A DNA stretch of 56,176 bases, taken from a bacterium (GTDB lineage: Bacteria > Pseudomonadota > Gammaproteobacteria > Nevskiales > OUC007). Of the stretch, positions 10,535 through 19,952 are shown piece by piece. The DNA is taken from the NCBI GenBank assembly GCA_018222345.1, contig JAAFAL010000004.1, positions 1 through 56,176 of the forward strand, in the 5' to 3' direction. How positions within the stretch are numbered: position 1 is the stretch's first letter; every line of letters begins with the position of its first letter. The notes beneath the pieces are model-generated. The model was given only the letters and a program-made list of their open reading frames with translations. It made no database searches and was not told the origin of the DNA. Made by a program: the position numbers and the translations under genes.

Positions 10535-11065
10535 ATGAGTCGAGTTGCACGCAACCCAATCACTTTGCCGAAAGGTGTCGAGGTCAAATTGGCCGCGGCC
10601 AGCGTTTCGGTCAAAGGCAAGAACGGCGAATTGTCGATGCCGCTTCCGGGCGATATCGAATTCAGCCTGGATGACAACGTACTCACCGTGAGCGATGAGT
10701 CGGTGCAGCGCAAGCCGGCCTTGGCTGGCACCATGCGCGCGCTGATTGGCAATATGGTCACCGGCGTGTCGGATGGTTTTGAGCGCAAGCTGAACCTGGT
10801 TGGCGTGGGTTACCGCGCCCAGGCTCAAGGCAAAACGCTGAACCTGAGCCTGGGCTTTTCGCATCCTGTGAACTACCCGGTTCCTGAGGGCATCACCATC
10901 GAGACCCCCAGCCAAACCGAGATCGTAGTCAAGGGCGCCAACAAGCAGGTTGTTGGTCAGGTGGCCGCCGAAATCCGCGCGTTCCGTCCGCCCGAGCCCT
11001 ACAAGGGCAAGGGTGTTCGCTACGCAGACGAATACGTAATTCGCAAAGAAGCGAAGAAGAAGTAA
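10535..11065 (+). CDS. rplF: 50S ribosomal protein L6
   Basis: Large-subunit protein near the GTPase-associated region. It has 176 residues. The start [19 protein letters not shown] follows the rpsH stop by one base; a longer reading into rpsH is non-homologous. The C-terminal signature [16 protein letters not shown] is intact. Confidence 0.98.
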   Translation: MSRVARNPITLPKGVEVKLAAASVSVKGKNGELSMPLPGDIEFSLDDNVLTVSDESVQRKPALAGTMRALIGNMVTGVSDGFERKLNLVGVGYRAQAQGKTLNLSLGFSHPVNYPVPEGITIETPSQTEIVVKGANKQVVGQVAAEIRAFRPPEPYKGKGVRYADEYVIRKEAKKK

Positions 11066-11068
11066 GCC

Positions 11069-11425
11069 ATGGCAGATAAAACAAAACGTTTGCGCCGGGC
11101 CAAGCGCGCCCGCGGCAAGATTGCCGAGCTGCGCGTGCACCGCCTGTCGGTGCATCGCACGCCGCGCCACATTTATGCGCAAATCACTGCGCCGGAAGGT
11201 GGCGTGACGGTGGTTGCGGCATCAACGCTCGACAAAGAGCTGCGCGGTGACCTCGGTGCCAAAACCGGCAATGTCGATGCGGCTGTTGCCGTCGGCAAGG
11301 CCATCGCCGAGCGCGCCAAGTCCAAGGGCATCGAAGCCGTCGCTTTCGATCGCTCAGGTTTTCGTTATCACGGCCGTGTGAAAGCACTGGCTGATGCCGC
11401 CCGCGAAGGCGGGTTGAGGTTCTAG
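11069..11425 (+). CDS. rplR: 50S ribosomal protein L18
   Basis: 5S rRNA-binding protein of the central protuberance. It has 118 residues. The arginine-rich N-terminus ([20 protein letters not shown]) and the C-terminal [24 protein letters not shown] are family hallmarks. Three bases separate it from rplF, and rpsE follows after two. Confidence 0.98.
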   Translation: MADKTKRLRRAKRARGKIAELRVHRLSVHRTPRHIYAQITAPEGGVTVVAASTLDKELRGDLGAKTGNVDAAVAVGKAIAERAKSKGIEAVAFDRSGFRYHGRVKALADAAREGGLRF

Positions 11426-11427
11426 AC

Positions 11428-11958
11428 ATGGCTCGTAATGACAATCGTGACAACCGCGGCGGCCGCGGCGACCAGCAAGGCAGCGATTTGCTCGAAAAGC
11501 TGATCACCGTTAACCGCGTGGCCAAAGTGGTCAAGGGTGGCCGTCAGTTCGGCTTTACCGCGCTGACTGTGGTCGGCGACGGCGCTGGCAAGGTTGGTTT
11601 TGGTTATGGCAAAGCGCGTGAAGTGCCGCTGGCCATCTCCAAGGCTATGGACCAGGCGCGTAAAAACATGGTCAACGTGGCGCTCAAGGGCGACACGCTG
11701 CAGCATCCTATCCAGGGCAGCCATGGCGCCGCCCGTGTGGTGATGCGCCCGGCCTCTGAAGGTACTGGCGTTATCGCCGGCGGGGCCATGCGCGCTGTGT
11801 TCGAAGTGGCTGGCGTGCAAAACGTGCTAGCCAAGAGCTACGGCTCGCGCAACCCGGTCAACCTGGTGCGTGCAACGGTCAATGCTTTGACCAACATGCA
11901 CGACCCCGAGTACATCGCCGCCAAGCGCGGCATGGCTGTGGAGGAACTGCGCGCGTAA
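11428..11958 (+). CDS. rpsE: 30S ribosomal protein S5
   Basis: Fidelity-related small-subunit protein at the mRNA entry. It has 176 residues, about nine more than in E. coli; the extra residues lie in a charged glycine-rich N-terminus ([18 protein letters not shown]). The double-stranded RNA-binding fold with [20 protein letters not shown] is intact. Confidence 0.98.
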   Translation: MARNDNRDNRGGRGDQQGSDLLEKLITVNRVAKVVKGGRQFGFTALTVVGDGAGKVGFGYGKAREVPLAISKAMDQARKNMVNVALKGDTLQHPIQGSHGAARVVMRPASEGTGVIAGGAMRAVFEVAGVQNVLAKSYGSRNPVNLVRATVNALTNMHDPEYIAAKRGMAVEELRA

Positions 11959-11974
11959 GCCGCAGTCGGAAGCT

Positions 11975-12163
11975 ATGGCAGATCAACAGACTGTGAACGT
12001 CACCCTGGTCAAGAGCCTGTCGGGCCGCTTGGCTGCACACAAGGCTTGCGCTTCGGGCTTGGGCCTGCGCCGCATCCACCAGACTGTGGCCGTGACTAAG
12101 ACGCCAGAGAACATGGGCATGGTGCGCAAGATTTCCTACCTCCTCAAAATTGAAGAGGCTTAA
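11975..12163 (+). CDS. rpmD: 50S ribosomal protein L30
   Basis: Small large-subunit protein of 62 residues. The signature [31 protein letters not shown] is recognisable (given in parts: [16 protein letters not shown] around residue 32-47). It lies between rpsE and rplO with a short spacer, as usual in the spc operon. Confidence 0.97.
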   Translation: MADQQTVNVTLVKSLSGRLAAHKACASGLGLRRIHQTVAVTKTPENMGMVRKISYLLKIEEA

Positions 12164-12167
12164 GACA

Positions 12168-12602
12168 ATGAAATTGGACAGCTTGAAACCCGCCGCCGGC
12201 TCGCGCCCAGCACGTAATCGTGTTGGCCGTGGCGAAGGCAGCGGCAATGGTAAAACCTGTGGCCGTGGCCAAAAGGGCCAAAAATCGCGCTCGGGTGGTT
12301 TCACCAAAGTGGGCTTTGAAGGCGGCCAAATGCCGCTGCAACGCCGCTTGCCGAAGCGTGGCTTTGCGTCGCGTACGGCAGGGCAGACCGCCGAACTGCG
12401 TTTGGACACCCTGGACAAGACTGGCGAAGACACGATCGACCTGCTGGTGCTGCGTAGCAAGCGCCTGATTACTGCCGATATCAAGGCGGTTAAGGTGATT
12501 GGCTCGGGTGAGATCAGCCGCGCTTTGACGCTCAAGGGCATCAAGGCAACGGCGGGTGCCACCAAGGCCATCGAAGCGGCTGGCGGCAAGGTCGAAGCCT
12601 GA
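12168..12602 (+). CDS. rplO: 50S ribosomal protein L15
   Basis: Late-assembly large-subunit protein. It has 144 residues, same as E. coli. The start [19 protein letters not shown] at 12168 fits the family; an in-frame ATG at 12150 would overlap rpmD. The glycine-rich [21 protein letters not shown]-like segment and the [23 protein letters not shown] motif are present. Confidence 0.98.
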   Translation: MKLDSLKPAAGSRPARNRVGRGEGSGNGKTCGRGQKGQKSRSGGFTKVGFEGGQMPLQRRLPKRGFASRTAGQTAELRLDTLDKTGEDTIDLLVLRSKRLITADIKAVKVIGSGEISRALTLKGIKATAGATKAIEAAGGKVEA

Positions 12603-12640
12603 GCGGCTAGACGAAACCACTTGAATAACTGAGCAATCGC

Positions 12641-13984
12641 GTGGCACGAGGCAATCAACAAGCAATTGGCGCAGCCGCTGGCATGATGCCGGATCTCTCC
12701 AAGTTGGGAGAGGTGCGCTCGCGCCTGCTGTTCCTGATTGGCGCGCTGATCGTTTATCGCATTGGCGCGTTCATTCCGGTGCCGGGTATCAACCCGGATC
12801 AGCTCGCAGCACTGTTCGAAGCGCAGCGCGGCACCATTCTGGACGTGTTCAACATGTTCAGTGGCGGTGCCCTTGAGCGCCTGAGCCTGTTCGCGCTGGG
12901 CATCATGCCGTACATCTCGGCCAGCATCATCATGCAGTTGATGGCCGCCGTGTATGAGCCGCTCAAGCAGCTTAAGAAAGAAGGCGAAGCAGGCCGCCGC
13001 AAGATTACGCAATACACGCGTTACGGCACTTTGGGGCTGGCGGGCTTCCAATCGATTGGCGCAGCCATTGCCTTGCAGAATGCCAACGTGGCCATCGCGC
13101 CCGGTTTTGGCTTCGTGTTTACTGCTGCCGTGAGCCTGACTACCGGCGCCATCTTCCTGATGTGGCTGGGCGAGCAGGTCACCGAGCGCGGTATCGGCAA
13201 CGGTATCTCTATCATCATTTTCGCCAGCATCGTGGCTGGCCTGCCGTCGGCCCTGGGTGGCACGGCGCAGCTAGCCAGCGAAGGCTCGCTGGCTGGTTGG
13301 CAGGTTGCCGTGCTGTTCATTGGCGCCATCTCGGTGACGTGGTTTGTGGTGTTCATGGAGCGCGCGCAGCGTCGCATCCCGGTGCATCACGCCCGGCGCC
13401 AGCAGGGCCGCAAGATGTTTGCGGCGCAAACCCAGCATCTGCCGCTGAAGATCAACATGTCGGGCGTGATCCCGCCGATCTTCGCGTCGTCGATCATCTT
13501 GTTCCCAGCGTCCATGGTGCGTTTCATGGGCCAAGAAGGTGGTGGGCCGCTGCAGGGCATTGCCAACGCCTTGAGCCCGGGTCAGCCGCTGTACGTATTG
13601 CTGTACGCGCTGATGATCATCTTCTTCTGCTTTTTCTATACCGCGCTGGTGTTCGACTCGCGCGAGACGGCCGACAACCTGAAAAAATCAGGCGCGTTCG
13701 TGCCCGGCGTGCGCCCCGGCGCGCAAACGGCCCGCTACATCGATACGGTGCTGACACGCTTGACGGTGTGGGGCGCGGTGTACATCACGGCCGTATGCTT
13801 GCTGCCGGAGTTTTTGATTCTTTACTGGCAGGTGCCGTTCTACTTTGGTGGTACGAGTCTGCTGATTATTGTTGTGGTGGTGATGGACTTCATGGCGCAG
13901 TTGCAAGCGCATTTGATGTCGCACCAATACGAAGGCCTGATGAAGAAGGCCAACCTCGGCGCCCCCGGCGGCGCCAAGGCTTAA
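12641..13984 (+). CDS. secY: Protein translocase subunit SecY
   Basis: Central channel of the Sec inner-membrane translocon. It has 447 residues with a GTG start ([20 protein letters not shown]). Ten hydrophobic segments are visible. Motifs: [14 protein letters not shown] in the first helix/plug region, the segment after TM2 with [14 protein letters not shown], and the cytosolic loop [20 protein letters not shown]. It sits in the spc operon between rplO and rpmJ. Confidence 0.98.
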   Translation: MARGNQQAIGAAAGMMPDLSKLGEVRSRLLFLIGALIVYRIGAFIPVPGINPDQLAALFEAQRGTILDVFNMFSGGALERLSLFALGIMPYISASIIMQLMAAVYEPLKQLKKEGEAGRRKITQYTRYGTLGLAGFQSIGAAIALQNANVAIAPGFGFVFTAAVSLTTGAIFLMWLGEQVTERGIGNGISIIIFASIVAGLPSALGGTAQLASEGSLAGWQVAVLFIGAISVTWFVVFMERAQRRIPVHHARRQQGRKMFAAQTQHLPLKINMSGVIPPIFASSIILFPASMVRFMGQEGGGPLQGIANALSPGQPLYVLLYALMIIFFCFFYTALVFDSRETADNLKKSGAFVPGVRPGAQTARYIDTVLTRLTVWGAVYITAVCLLPEFLILYWQVPFYFGGTSLLIIVVVVMDFMAQLQAHLMSHQYEGLMKKANLGAPGGAKA

Positions 13985-14023
13985 GGCCACAGGTTACTGA
14001 CAGGTTTTTGAGAGGGTAGCCCC

Positions 14024-14140
14024 ATGAAAGTTCGAGCTTCAGTCAAGAAGATGTGTCGCAACTGCAAGGTCATCCGCCGCAATGGTGTGGTGCGTGTGAT
14101 TTGCAGCAGCGACCCGCGCCATAAGCAGCGGCAAGGTTAA
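14024..14140 (+). CDS. rpmJ: 50S ribosomal protein L36 (zinc form)
   Basis: 38-residue large-subunit protein, easily missed because of its size. It reads [20 protein letters not shown] and continues to RHKQRQG. Cys11, Cys14, Cys27 and His33 form the zinc ribbon of the C-plus type. An AGAGGG ribosome-binding site lies before the ATG. It closes the spc operon after secY and is followed by the alpha operon promoter. Confidence 0.97.
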   Translation: MKVRASVKKMCRNCKVIRRNGVVRVICSSDPRHKQRQG

Positions 14141-14153
14141 TTTTTCTAAGGTC

Positions 14154-14204
14154 TTGGGTAATTCACCCAATTCCTCTATAATTTCGCGCCTTTTTTCCGG
14201 CGCG
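14154..14204 (+). promoter_or_regulatory. Alpha operon sigma-70 promoter with palindrome and leader hairpin
   Basis: A perfect -10 TATAAT at 14177-14182 lies 17 bp downstream of a TTGGGT -35 at 14154-14159. An inverted repeat TTGGGT-aattc-ACCCAA (14154-14170) covers the -35 and the spacer. A GC-rich inverted repeat CGCGCC/GGCGCG (14185-14190/14199-14204) lies at or just after the expected transcription start. It precedes rpsM by about 25 nt. In E. coli S4 represses the alpha operon through its leader; whether this short leader does the same cannot be told. Confidence 0.75.
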
Positions 14205-14227
14205 TAAGACGTTTTCAGGAGTAAATC

Positions 14228-14584
14228 ATGGCGCGAATTGCTGGCGTCAACATTCCGGCCACAAAACATACCGTGATCGCACTACAGTCGATCTACGGTA
14301 TCGGGCCCACGCGTGCCCAGGCCATTTGTGCGGCCACCGGCGTGGCCCCGAATGTCAAGGTCAAGGAACTGGCCGAGCCCGAGCTCGAAGCCATCCGCGG
14401 TGAAGTGGCCAAGTTCAATGTTGAAGGCGATCTGCGCCGTGAGATCAGCATGAACATCAAGCGCTTGATGGACTTGGGCTGCTATCGCGGCATCCGCCAT
14501 CGTCGCGGCTTGCCGGTGAACGGCCAGCGCACGCGCACCAACGCACGTACACGAAAGGGCCCCAAGCGCCCGATTCGCAGATAA
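14228..14584 (+). CDS. rpsM: 30S ribosomal protein S13
   Basis: Head protein contacting the P-site tRNA and the B1 bridge. It has 118 residues. The N-terminus [20 protein letters not shown], the helix-hairpin-helix segment [16 protein letters not shown] and the basic tail [15 protein letters not shown] are typical. It is the first gene of the alpha operon behind the promoter at 14154-14182. Confidence 0.98.
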   Translation: MARIAGVNIPATKHTVIALQSIYGIGPTRAQAICAATGVAPNVKVKELAEPELEAIRGEVAKFNVEGDLRREISMNIKRLMDLGCYRGIRHRRGLPVNGQRTRTNARTRKGPKRPIRR

Positions 14585-14609
14585 ACCACCGCTTTTCGAG
14601 GGATAGAGA

Positions 14610-14999
14610 ATGGCAAAGGCACCAGCTCGCCCGCGCAAGCGGGTCAAGAAGAACGTTGCGGACGGCATTGCGCACGTCCACGCAACGTTCAACAACACAA
14701 TCATTACCATCACCGACCGCCAGGGCAACACCTTGTCGTGGGCTACGGCCGGTGGTTCGGGCTTCCGCGGTAGCCGCAAGTCCACTCCGTTTGCTGCCCA
14801 GGTGGCCGCCGAGCGCGCTGGCCAGGTGGCCGCCGAGCACGGCGTCAAAAACCTGGAAGTGCTGGTCAAGGGCCCTGGCCCGGGCCGCGAGTCGGCTGTG
14901 CGCAGCTTGAACAACGCGGGCTTCCGTATCACGAACATTGCCGACGTCACGCCGATCCCGCATAACGGCTGCCGTCCGCCCAAGAAGCGTCGAGTCTAA
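14610..14999 (+). CDS. rpsK: 30S ribosomal protein S11
   Basis: Platform protein near the E site. It has 129 residues. The [19 protein letters not shown] motif and the C-terminal signature [18 protein letters not shown] are intact. It lies between rpsM and rpsD, two bases before rpsD. Confidence 0.98.
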   Translation: MAKAPARPRKRVKKNVADGIAHVHATFNNTIITITDRQGNTLSWATAGGSGFRGSRKSTPFAAQVAAERAGQVAAEHGVKNLEVLVKGPGPGRESAVRSLNNAGFRITNIADVTPIPHNGCRPPKKRRV

Positions 15000-15001
15000 C
15001 C

Positions 15002-15625
15002 ATGGCGAAATATACTGGCCCCAAGTGCAAACAGGCGCGTCGCGCCGGCACCGACCTGTTCCTAAAAGGCCGCGGCCGCAGTCTGGACACCAAGTGCCGC
15101 GTTGACACGCCGCCTGGCATGCACGGCAACAACCGCCGTCAGCGCCTGTCGGACTACGCCCTGCAGCTGCGCGAGAAGCAAAAGCTCAAGCAAATGTATG
15201 GTGTGCTGGAGCGGCAGTTCCGCAACTACTATAAGAAGGCTGCTGGCCTGCGCGGTTCTACCGGCGAGTTGTTGCTGGAACTGCTCGAGTCGCGCCTCGA
15301 CAACGTGGTCTATCGCATGGGCTTCGGCGCAACGCGTGCCGAAGCGCGGCAGTTGGTCAACCACAAGGGTGTGAAGGTCAACGGCCAAACGGTGAACATC
15401 CCGTCGTATCAGGTCCAACCTGGCGACGTGATCGAAATCCGCGAGAAGGCGCGCAAGCAATCGCGGATTGCCGAAGCGCTGGAAATCACCGCGCAGATCG
15501 GCTTCCCCGAGTGGGTTGAGGTTGACGACAAGAAGATGATCGGCACGTTCAAGTCGCGCCCTGACCGCGATCAAATCCTGCCCGACATCAACGAAAATCT
15601 CGTCGTCGAGCTGTACTCGAAGTAA
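15002..15625 (+). CDS. rpsD: 30S ribosomal protein S4
   Basis: Primary 16S rRNA binder; in E. coli the autogenous repressor of the alpha operon. It has 207 residues (E. coli 206). [20 protein letters not shown] starts the protein, and the S4 RNA-binding domain [20 protein letters not shown] lies near residues 97-116. It is followed by a hairpin-containing spacer before rpoA. Confidence 0.99.
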   Translation: MAKYTGPKCKQARRAGTDLFLKGRGRSLDTKCRVDTPPGMHGNNRRQRLSDYALQLREKQKLKQMYGVLERQFRNYYKKAAGLRGSTGELLLELLESRLDNVVYRMGFGATRAEARQLVNHKGVKVNGQTVNIPSYQVQPGDVIEIREKARKQSRIAEALEITAQIGFPEWVEVDDKKMIGTFKSRPDRDQILPDINENLVVELYSK

Positions 15626-15631
15626 ATCATC

Positions 15632-15682
15632 TGGCGGGCTGTGTGCCCGCCAAACCAGGCCGCGCAATGCTTGCGCGGCCTT
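15632..15682 (+). terminator. Two hairpins between rpsD and rpoA (possible attenuator)
   Basis: The first hairpin is TGGCGGGC (15632-15639) with GCCCGCCA (15645-15652). The second is GGCCGCGCAA (15658-15667) with TTGCGCGGCC (15671-15680), a 10-bp stem with a 3-nt loop. Only two T follow the second stem, so this is a weak terminator at best. It could set the ratio of rpoA to ribosomal protein transcripts, act as an RNase processing site, or stabilise the upstream mRNA. Confidence 0.5.
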
Positions 15683-15706
15683 GCCAATCGCATTGCGAGG
15701 TAAACA

Positions 15707-16693
15707 ATGAATTCGACCAAGGAATTGCTCAAGCCCCGGAACGTCGAGGTGCTGGAAACAAGCGGCACCCGTGCCCGCGTGGCTATCGAGCCGCTGGAGC
15801 GTGGCTATGGCCACACGCTGGGCAATGCCCTGCGCCGCATTCTGCTGTCGTCCATCCGTGGCGCCGCCATTGTCGATGTCGAAATCGACGACGTACTGCA
15901 CGAATACACCACCATTGATGGTGTGCAGGAAGACGTGCTCGACATTCTCCTGAACCTGAAGAATGTTGCCGTGCGCCTGAACGCCCGTGACGAAGCCGAA
16001 CTGCGCCTGGAAAAAGAAGGCGATGGGCCCGTCACTGCTGGTGACATCACGCGCGACCACGACGTCGAGATCGTCAACCCGGATTTGGTTATTGCCAACC
16101 TCACCGGCGGCAAGCTGGCCATGACGCTGAAGATTGCCAGCGGCCGCGGCTACCAAGCAGCTGCTTCGGTTGCCGAAGTCAGCGAAGAAGAAGGCAGCGG
16201 CGTTGGCCGCCTGCGCTTGGACGCTTCGTTCTCGCCCGTGCGCCGCGTCAGCTACAGTGTTGAGCGCGCCCGCGTCGAGCAGCGCACCGACCTCGATAAG
16301 CTGATCCTGGATATCGACACCAACGGCAGCATCGAAGCTGCCGATGCGGTGCGCCTGGCCGCAAAGATCCTGCGTGATCAACTGGCCGTGTTTGTTGACC
16401 TGGAAGCCGAAGCTGAAGAGTCACAAGAAGAAGTCAAAGACGCCGTCAACCCGATGCTTCTCAAGCCTATTGACGAGCTCGACCTGACCGTGCGTAGCGC
16501 CAACTGCCTGAAAGCCGAGAATGTCTATTTCATCGGCGACCTAGTGCAGCGCAGCGAAACCGAGCTGATGAAAACCCCGAACCTGGGCAAAAAATCGCTC
16601 ACCGAAATCAAAGAAGTGCTCGAATCCCACGGCCTAGGCCTGGGCATGGAGCTGGACAACTGGACGCCGCCCAAGATCGCGGCAGAAGTTTGA
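15707..16693 (+). CDS. rpoA: DNA-directed RNA polymerase subunit alpha
   Basis: Scaffold of RNA polymerase assembly and contact for activators and UP elements. It has 328 residues. The N-terminal domain contains [19 protein letters not shown] near residues 30-48. After the linker, the C-terminal domain shows [20 protein letters not shown]-type sequence and the [14 protein letters not shown] motif. It is cotranscribed with rpsD and rplQ. Confidence 0.99.
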   Translation: MNSTKELLKPRNVEVLETSGTRARVAIEPLERGYGHTLGNALRRILLSSIRGAAIVDVEIDDVLHEYTTIDGVQEDVLDILLNLKNVAVRLNARDEAELRLEKEGDGPVTAGDITRDHDVEIVNPDLVIANLTGGKLAMTLKIASGRGYQAAASVAEVSEEEGSGVGRLRLDASFSPVRRVSYSVERARVEQRTDLDKLILDIDTNGSIEAADAVRLAAKILRDQLAVFVDLEAEAEESQEEVKDAVNPMLLKPIDELDLTVRSANCLKAENVYFIGDLVQRSETELMKTPNLGKKSLTEIKEVLESHGLGLGMELDNWTPPKIAAEV

Positions 16694-16718
16694 TCGCGTA
16701 AGCGACTAGGAGCACACC

Positions 16719-17093
16719 ATGCGTCACCAAAAAGCAGGCACCAACTTCGGCCGCGAGCAGGGCCATCGCAAGTCGATGATGCGCAACCTCGCCGTGTCGT
16801 TGTTCGAGCACGAGACCATCCGCACCACGCTGCCCAAAGCCAAAGAGCTGCGCCGCTACGCTGAGCCTTTGGTCACGCGTGCCAAGGAAGACAGCGTCCA
16901 CAACCGCCGCATCATCTTCAATCGCATCCGCGACAAGAAGGCTGTTGGCAAGTTGTTCACGGACCTGGGCCCGCGCTTCAAAGAGCGCCCGGGCGGTTAT
17001 ATTCGTATTCTCAAGTGCGGATTCCGGCCTGGGGATAATGCGCCTATGGCATATGTGCAGTTGGTTTCTGACGCTTCGGCTGGCGAAGACTGA
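16719..17093 (+). CDS. rplQ: 50S ribosomal protein L17
   Basis: Large-subunit protein at the tunnel exit. It has 124 residues. The N-terminus [20 protein letters not shown] and the segment [20 protein letters not shown] are characteristic. It is the last gene of the alpha operon and is followed by a strong intrinsic terminator. Confidence 0.98.
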   Translation: MRHQKAGTNFGREQGHRKSMMRNLAVSLFEHETIRTTLPKAKELRRYAEPLVTRAKEDSVHNRRIIFNRIRDKKAVGKLFTDLGPRFKERPGGYIRILKCGFRPGDNAPMAYVQLVSDASAGED

Positions 17094-17118
17094 TTTACCT
17101 ATGACGTCAAGTCAGCAG

Positions 17119-17146
17119 AAAAAGCGGGCTTCATGCCCGCTTTTTT
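17119..17146 (+). terminator. Rho-independent terminator of the alpha operon
   Basis: GCGGGC (17124-17129), a TTCAT loop and GCCCGC (17135-17140) followed by six T; the stem is extended by the A-run/T-run pair. It separates the ribosomal operon from the glycan locus that starts 35 nt later. Confidence 0.92.
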
Positions 17147-17180
17147 GTGCCTCACGTATAAACAAGTTTCGAGTTGAGTC

Positions 17181-18233
17181 ATGAAGGTGTTGATCGACAT
17201 TTGTCATCCAGCTCATTTCCATTTTTTCAAACATCCAATCAGCGAGCTGAAAGCTCGCGGTCATGAAGTCATTCTGACGAGTCGCGGTAAGGACTGCGCC
17301 ACAGTCTTGATCGAGGATGCCGGGCTTGAGCACTACTGCCTGGGTGATGAACACTCAGGTGGAGTGTTTGGCATGGCGCGAGAATTGGTCGTGCGTGATG
17401 TTCAGCTTGCTCGGTTTGTTCGTCAGCAGCGGCCAGAGGTGCTCGCTGCTGTTGGTGGCGTATTCGTCGCTCACGCTGGGCGCTTGACAGGCACGCCGAG
17501 TGTGGTCTTCTACGATACCGAACTGGCGCGCATGCAGAACGCCTTGACCTACCCCTTTGCAAATTGTGTGGCCGTACCAGATTGTTACTTTGCTTCGGTT
17601 CCTAAGACTCGGACAGTTCGCTATTCGGGTTTCCATGAGCTGTCGTATCTTCATCCGGATCGCTTTGTGCCAGATCGAGAGATTGCTGAGCGGAGCGGGC
17701 TAGATTCCAAGCGACAGAACTCCCTCGTCAGGGTTGTTTCCTGGACTGCAAATCACGATGTCGGTCAATCCGGTTGGAGTCAAGCCACATTGTCGGCCGT
17801 CGTTCAACACCTTGCTCAGCTCGGCCATGTCATGGTTTCCTCGGAAGTTCAACTGCCCAACGAGATTGAGCAGTATCGGTATCAGGGCAATCCGGGTGAC
17901 ATGCACCATGTGCTGGCATTCTGTAGCGCCTGTGTCGGAGAGAGTGCGACGGTCGCTTCAGAGGCGGCCATGTTGGGCGTTCCAGCGCTGTATGTGTCTG
18001 ATGCGCGGCGTGGTTATATCGATGCGCTGGACGATCGCTATGGCTTGGTGATCCGCGTGCCCGGATCGTCCAGCAGCGCACAAATTCTAGATGCAATCGA
18101 TCGCATGCTTACGTTGCCTTTGGATTCGCGGAAGCGTCGCCACCAGGCGATGTTGGTAGAGATGTGTAATGTATCCAAGTTCGCAGCTGACTTGATTGTT
18201 TCGTCAGCCAAGCTGCGGTGGAGGGCGCCGTGA
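17181..18233 (+). CDS. DUF354-family glycosyltransferase-like protein
   Basis: 350 residues of a GT-B-like fold related to UDP-GlcNAc 2-epimerase/MurG-type proteins and assigned to the DUF354 group. Visible features: N-terminal MKVLIDICHPAHFHFFKHPI, the AAVGGVFVAHAGRLTGTPSVV segment near residue 90-110, and the C-terminal GESATVASEAAMLGVPALYV that resembles the nucleotide-sugar-binding half. Members usually occur in polysaccharide loci with unknown sugar specificity. No separate good promoter is seen after the alpha terminator (a TATAAA lies at 17157-17162 without a fitting -35). Its stop overlaps the next gene as GTGA. Confidence 0.75.
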   Translation: MKVLIDICHPAHFHFFKHPISELKARGHEVILTSRGKDCATVLIEDAGLEHYCLGDEHSGGVFGMARELVVRDVQLARFVRQQRPEVLAAVGGVFVAHAGRLTGTPSVVFYDTELARMQNALTYPFANCVAVPDCYFASVPKTRTVRYSGFHELSYLHPDRFVPDREIAERSGLDSKRQNSLVRVVSWTANHDVGQSGWSQATLSAVVQHLAQLGHVMVSSEVQLPNEIEQYRYQGNPGDMHHVLAFCSACVGESATVASEAAMLGVPALYVSDARRGYIDALDDRYGLVIRVPGSSSSAQILDAIDRMLTLPLDSRKRRHQAMLVEMCNVSKFAADLIVSSAKLRWRAP

Positions 18234-19069
18234 AATTCCTTGCGTTATGCGCTGTTCACAACCGGCGCGACAAAACCATCCGTGCTGTGGAAGCAGTTCA
18301 TGCGGGTATGCCATCCAATTGCAGCCTGCAGATGTGCGTTGTGGACGATGGTTCCACAGATGGCACGGCATCAGCATTGGGTGAACGATTCCAGGAGGTT
18401 CAAGTCCTGCGGGGTGACGGGTCGTTGTACTGGGGCGGTGCAATGCGCAAGGGATGGGATGATTGGTGCAAGCTGCAAGGTGACTTCGATTACCTGTTGG
18501 TTTTCAACGACGACATTGAACTGGACCTAGAGGCCTTCAGAGAGTTTGTGTTGTCGCAGACCGTCAGATCGAGACAGTACAGAGAATCAGCAGTAGCATT
18601 TGTCGGGGCTTTTCGGCAGCCGAATTCAGTGAGGGTGTCTTATGGGGGATTGCGCCTTTCTAATCGATGGAACCCCCTGAGTTTTGAAAAGGTCCAGCCA
18701 ACTGGCGCGCTCGAGCAATGCGATAGCCTGAATATGAACCTGGCGTTTATCAGTCGGCCGGCTTTGGTGTTGACTGACTTTCTTGATCCGATATTCATAC
18801 ATCGCAAGGGCGACTTGGATTTTGGGCTGCGCCTGCAAGCCGAAGGCGGTGCTGTGTACCAAAGTGCAACATTTATTGGTGCCTGCCCACGAAACGTACA
18901 AGCTTCGACGGGGTCACGCCGAGGGCTACTTGCGAGGCTGCGGCACGCGCGCAGTCCAAAGGTCGATCCGCCGGGCACATTGCGGCATTATCTTGAGCGG
19001 CATGGAGGTTGGCATTGGCCGGTGTTGTGGTTAGCCAAGTACATCAAATCCGCAGTGCTACCTGCATAG
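18230..19069 (+). CDS. GT2 family glycosyltransferase
   Basis: 279 residues, GT-A fold. The nucleotide-binding VVDDGSTDGT lies at 37-46, and a DxD-like FNDDIELD at 92-99. GSLYWGGAMRKG at 64-75 resembles the GNGNLGWGGG motif of rhamnosyltransferase-like GT2 enzymes. The GTG start at 18230 is chosen because GGAGG (18220-18224) precedes it by 5 nt and it overlaps the upstream stop by 4 nt; an upstream in-frame GTG at 18218 lacks such a site. No membrane segments, so probably a cytoplasmic glycan-assembly enzyme. Acceptor and donor are not predictable. Confidence 0.85.
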   Translation: MKFLALCAVHNRRDKTIRAVEAVHAGMPSNCSLQMCVVDDGSTDGTASALGERFQEVQVLRGDGSLYWGGAMRKGWDDWCKLQGDFDYLLVFNDDIELDLEAFREFVLSQTVRSRQYRESAVAFVGAFRQPNSVRVSYGGLRLSNRWNPLSFEKVQPTGALEQCDSLNMNLAFISRPALVLTDFLDPIFIHRKGDLDFGLRLQAEGGAVYQSATFIGACPRNVQASTGSRRGLLARLRHARSPKVDPPGTLRHYLERHGGWHWPVLWLAKYIKSAVLPA

Positions 19070-19126
19070 TTGGAATTTCCACTGCCTTGCGCTTCTATGA
19101 TGGCTTATAGCCACCCACCAACTGTA

Positions 19127-19933
19127 ATGAACATAGTTGATCAAATGGCGACCATTAGATTCATAACGACGCGCCCTAAGAATTGGAAATTGCCATTGGA
19201 GCGCCGACTTTGGATTTCGGCGATCGATAAATACTATTCGGCCAGGAGTCGTGAGTTTCACGTTCTAACCGAGGGTGCAACAGACTTGGAGCCGCCGTTC
19301 GTGGCCACTCCCAATGGCCATCGGCCCAAGATTCTGGACATGCTGCGCTACGCAGGCGATGTCACGCGAAAAGGCGACATTGCCGTTCTGCAGAATGCCG
19401 ATTGCCTGCTCACGTCGACAGTAAAACTGATGGATGTGGCGGAGTTTGGAGATCACCCAGTAATCATGCCGTTTCATCGGTGGAATATCGGCGTTCTGCC
19501 GCGCAGCTTATTTCATGCATTGGCGTATCTGGGGCGGGAATACACTTATGGCTATGACGCGTTTGCAATGAACAAGGCGGCGGTCGAATTGATGTGGGAG
19601 GCATTTCAGAACTACCAGCCGTATCTGATCGGAGAGCCGTGGTGGGATTACGCGTTTCTATATTGCGCGATCGAGCGCAACGTGATGCTGCTTGCACCAC
19701 CAAAGTACCGCTTGTTGCATGTATGGCACCCGACTCAGTTTGAGCGCAGCGTCTGGGATGGCAACGGGCAATCTTTGAAGCGCAGGATCTTGCGGGATCG
19801 CAGAAACCAAGGCGACGACGTGCCTGTTCACAGTTTCCGGAGTGCGGGAGAGGACACGCTAGAGTTCTCAAACGCATTGAACGACTATATTCGAGCGCAG
19901 TTGACGTCTCGAAACGTATCGGACAATCAGTGA
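19127..19933 (+). CDS. Unrecognised protein of a glycan locus (putative glycosyltransferase-like)
   Basis: I do not recognise the family. The frame is open from 19070. I place the start at the ATG at 19127 (MNIVDQMATIRFITT), with ATG 19145 and 19097 as alternatives; none has a clear ribosome-binding site. From 19127 it has 268 residues, rich in aromatic residues and with no membrane segment or signal peptide. AVLQNADCLLT could be a degenerate nucleotide-sugar site and GEPWWDYAFLYCA an acceptor region, but this is guesswork. The position between a GT2 and a GT4 gene, all on one strand, suggests a role in the same glycan pathway. Confidence 0.6.
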   Translation: MNIVDQMATIRFITTRPKNWKLPLERRLWISAIDKYYSARSREFHVLTEGATDLEPPFVATPNGHRPKILDMLRYAGDVTRKGDIAVLQNADCLLTSTVKLMDVAEFGDHPVIMPFHRWNIGVLPRSLFHALAYLGREYTYGYDAFAMNKAAVELMWEAFQNYQPYLIGEPWWDYAFLYCAIERNVMLLAPPKYRLLHVWHPTQFERSVWDGNGQSLKRRILRDRRNQGDDVPVHSFRSAGEDTLEFSNALNDYIRAQLTSRNVSDNQ

Positions 19934-19952
19934 GCTACGCGTAGCATTGCCA

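Noticed and set aside
11879-13051. Minus-strand 390-codon frame opposite rpmD, rplO and secY
   Set aside because: Antisense shadow across three conserved genes without start signals.
15062-16381. Long minus-strand open frame (439 codons) opposite rpsD and rpoA
   Set aside because: It is antisense to two certain genes and has a composition expected from the G/C-rich third positions of the sense strand; no recognisable protein.
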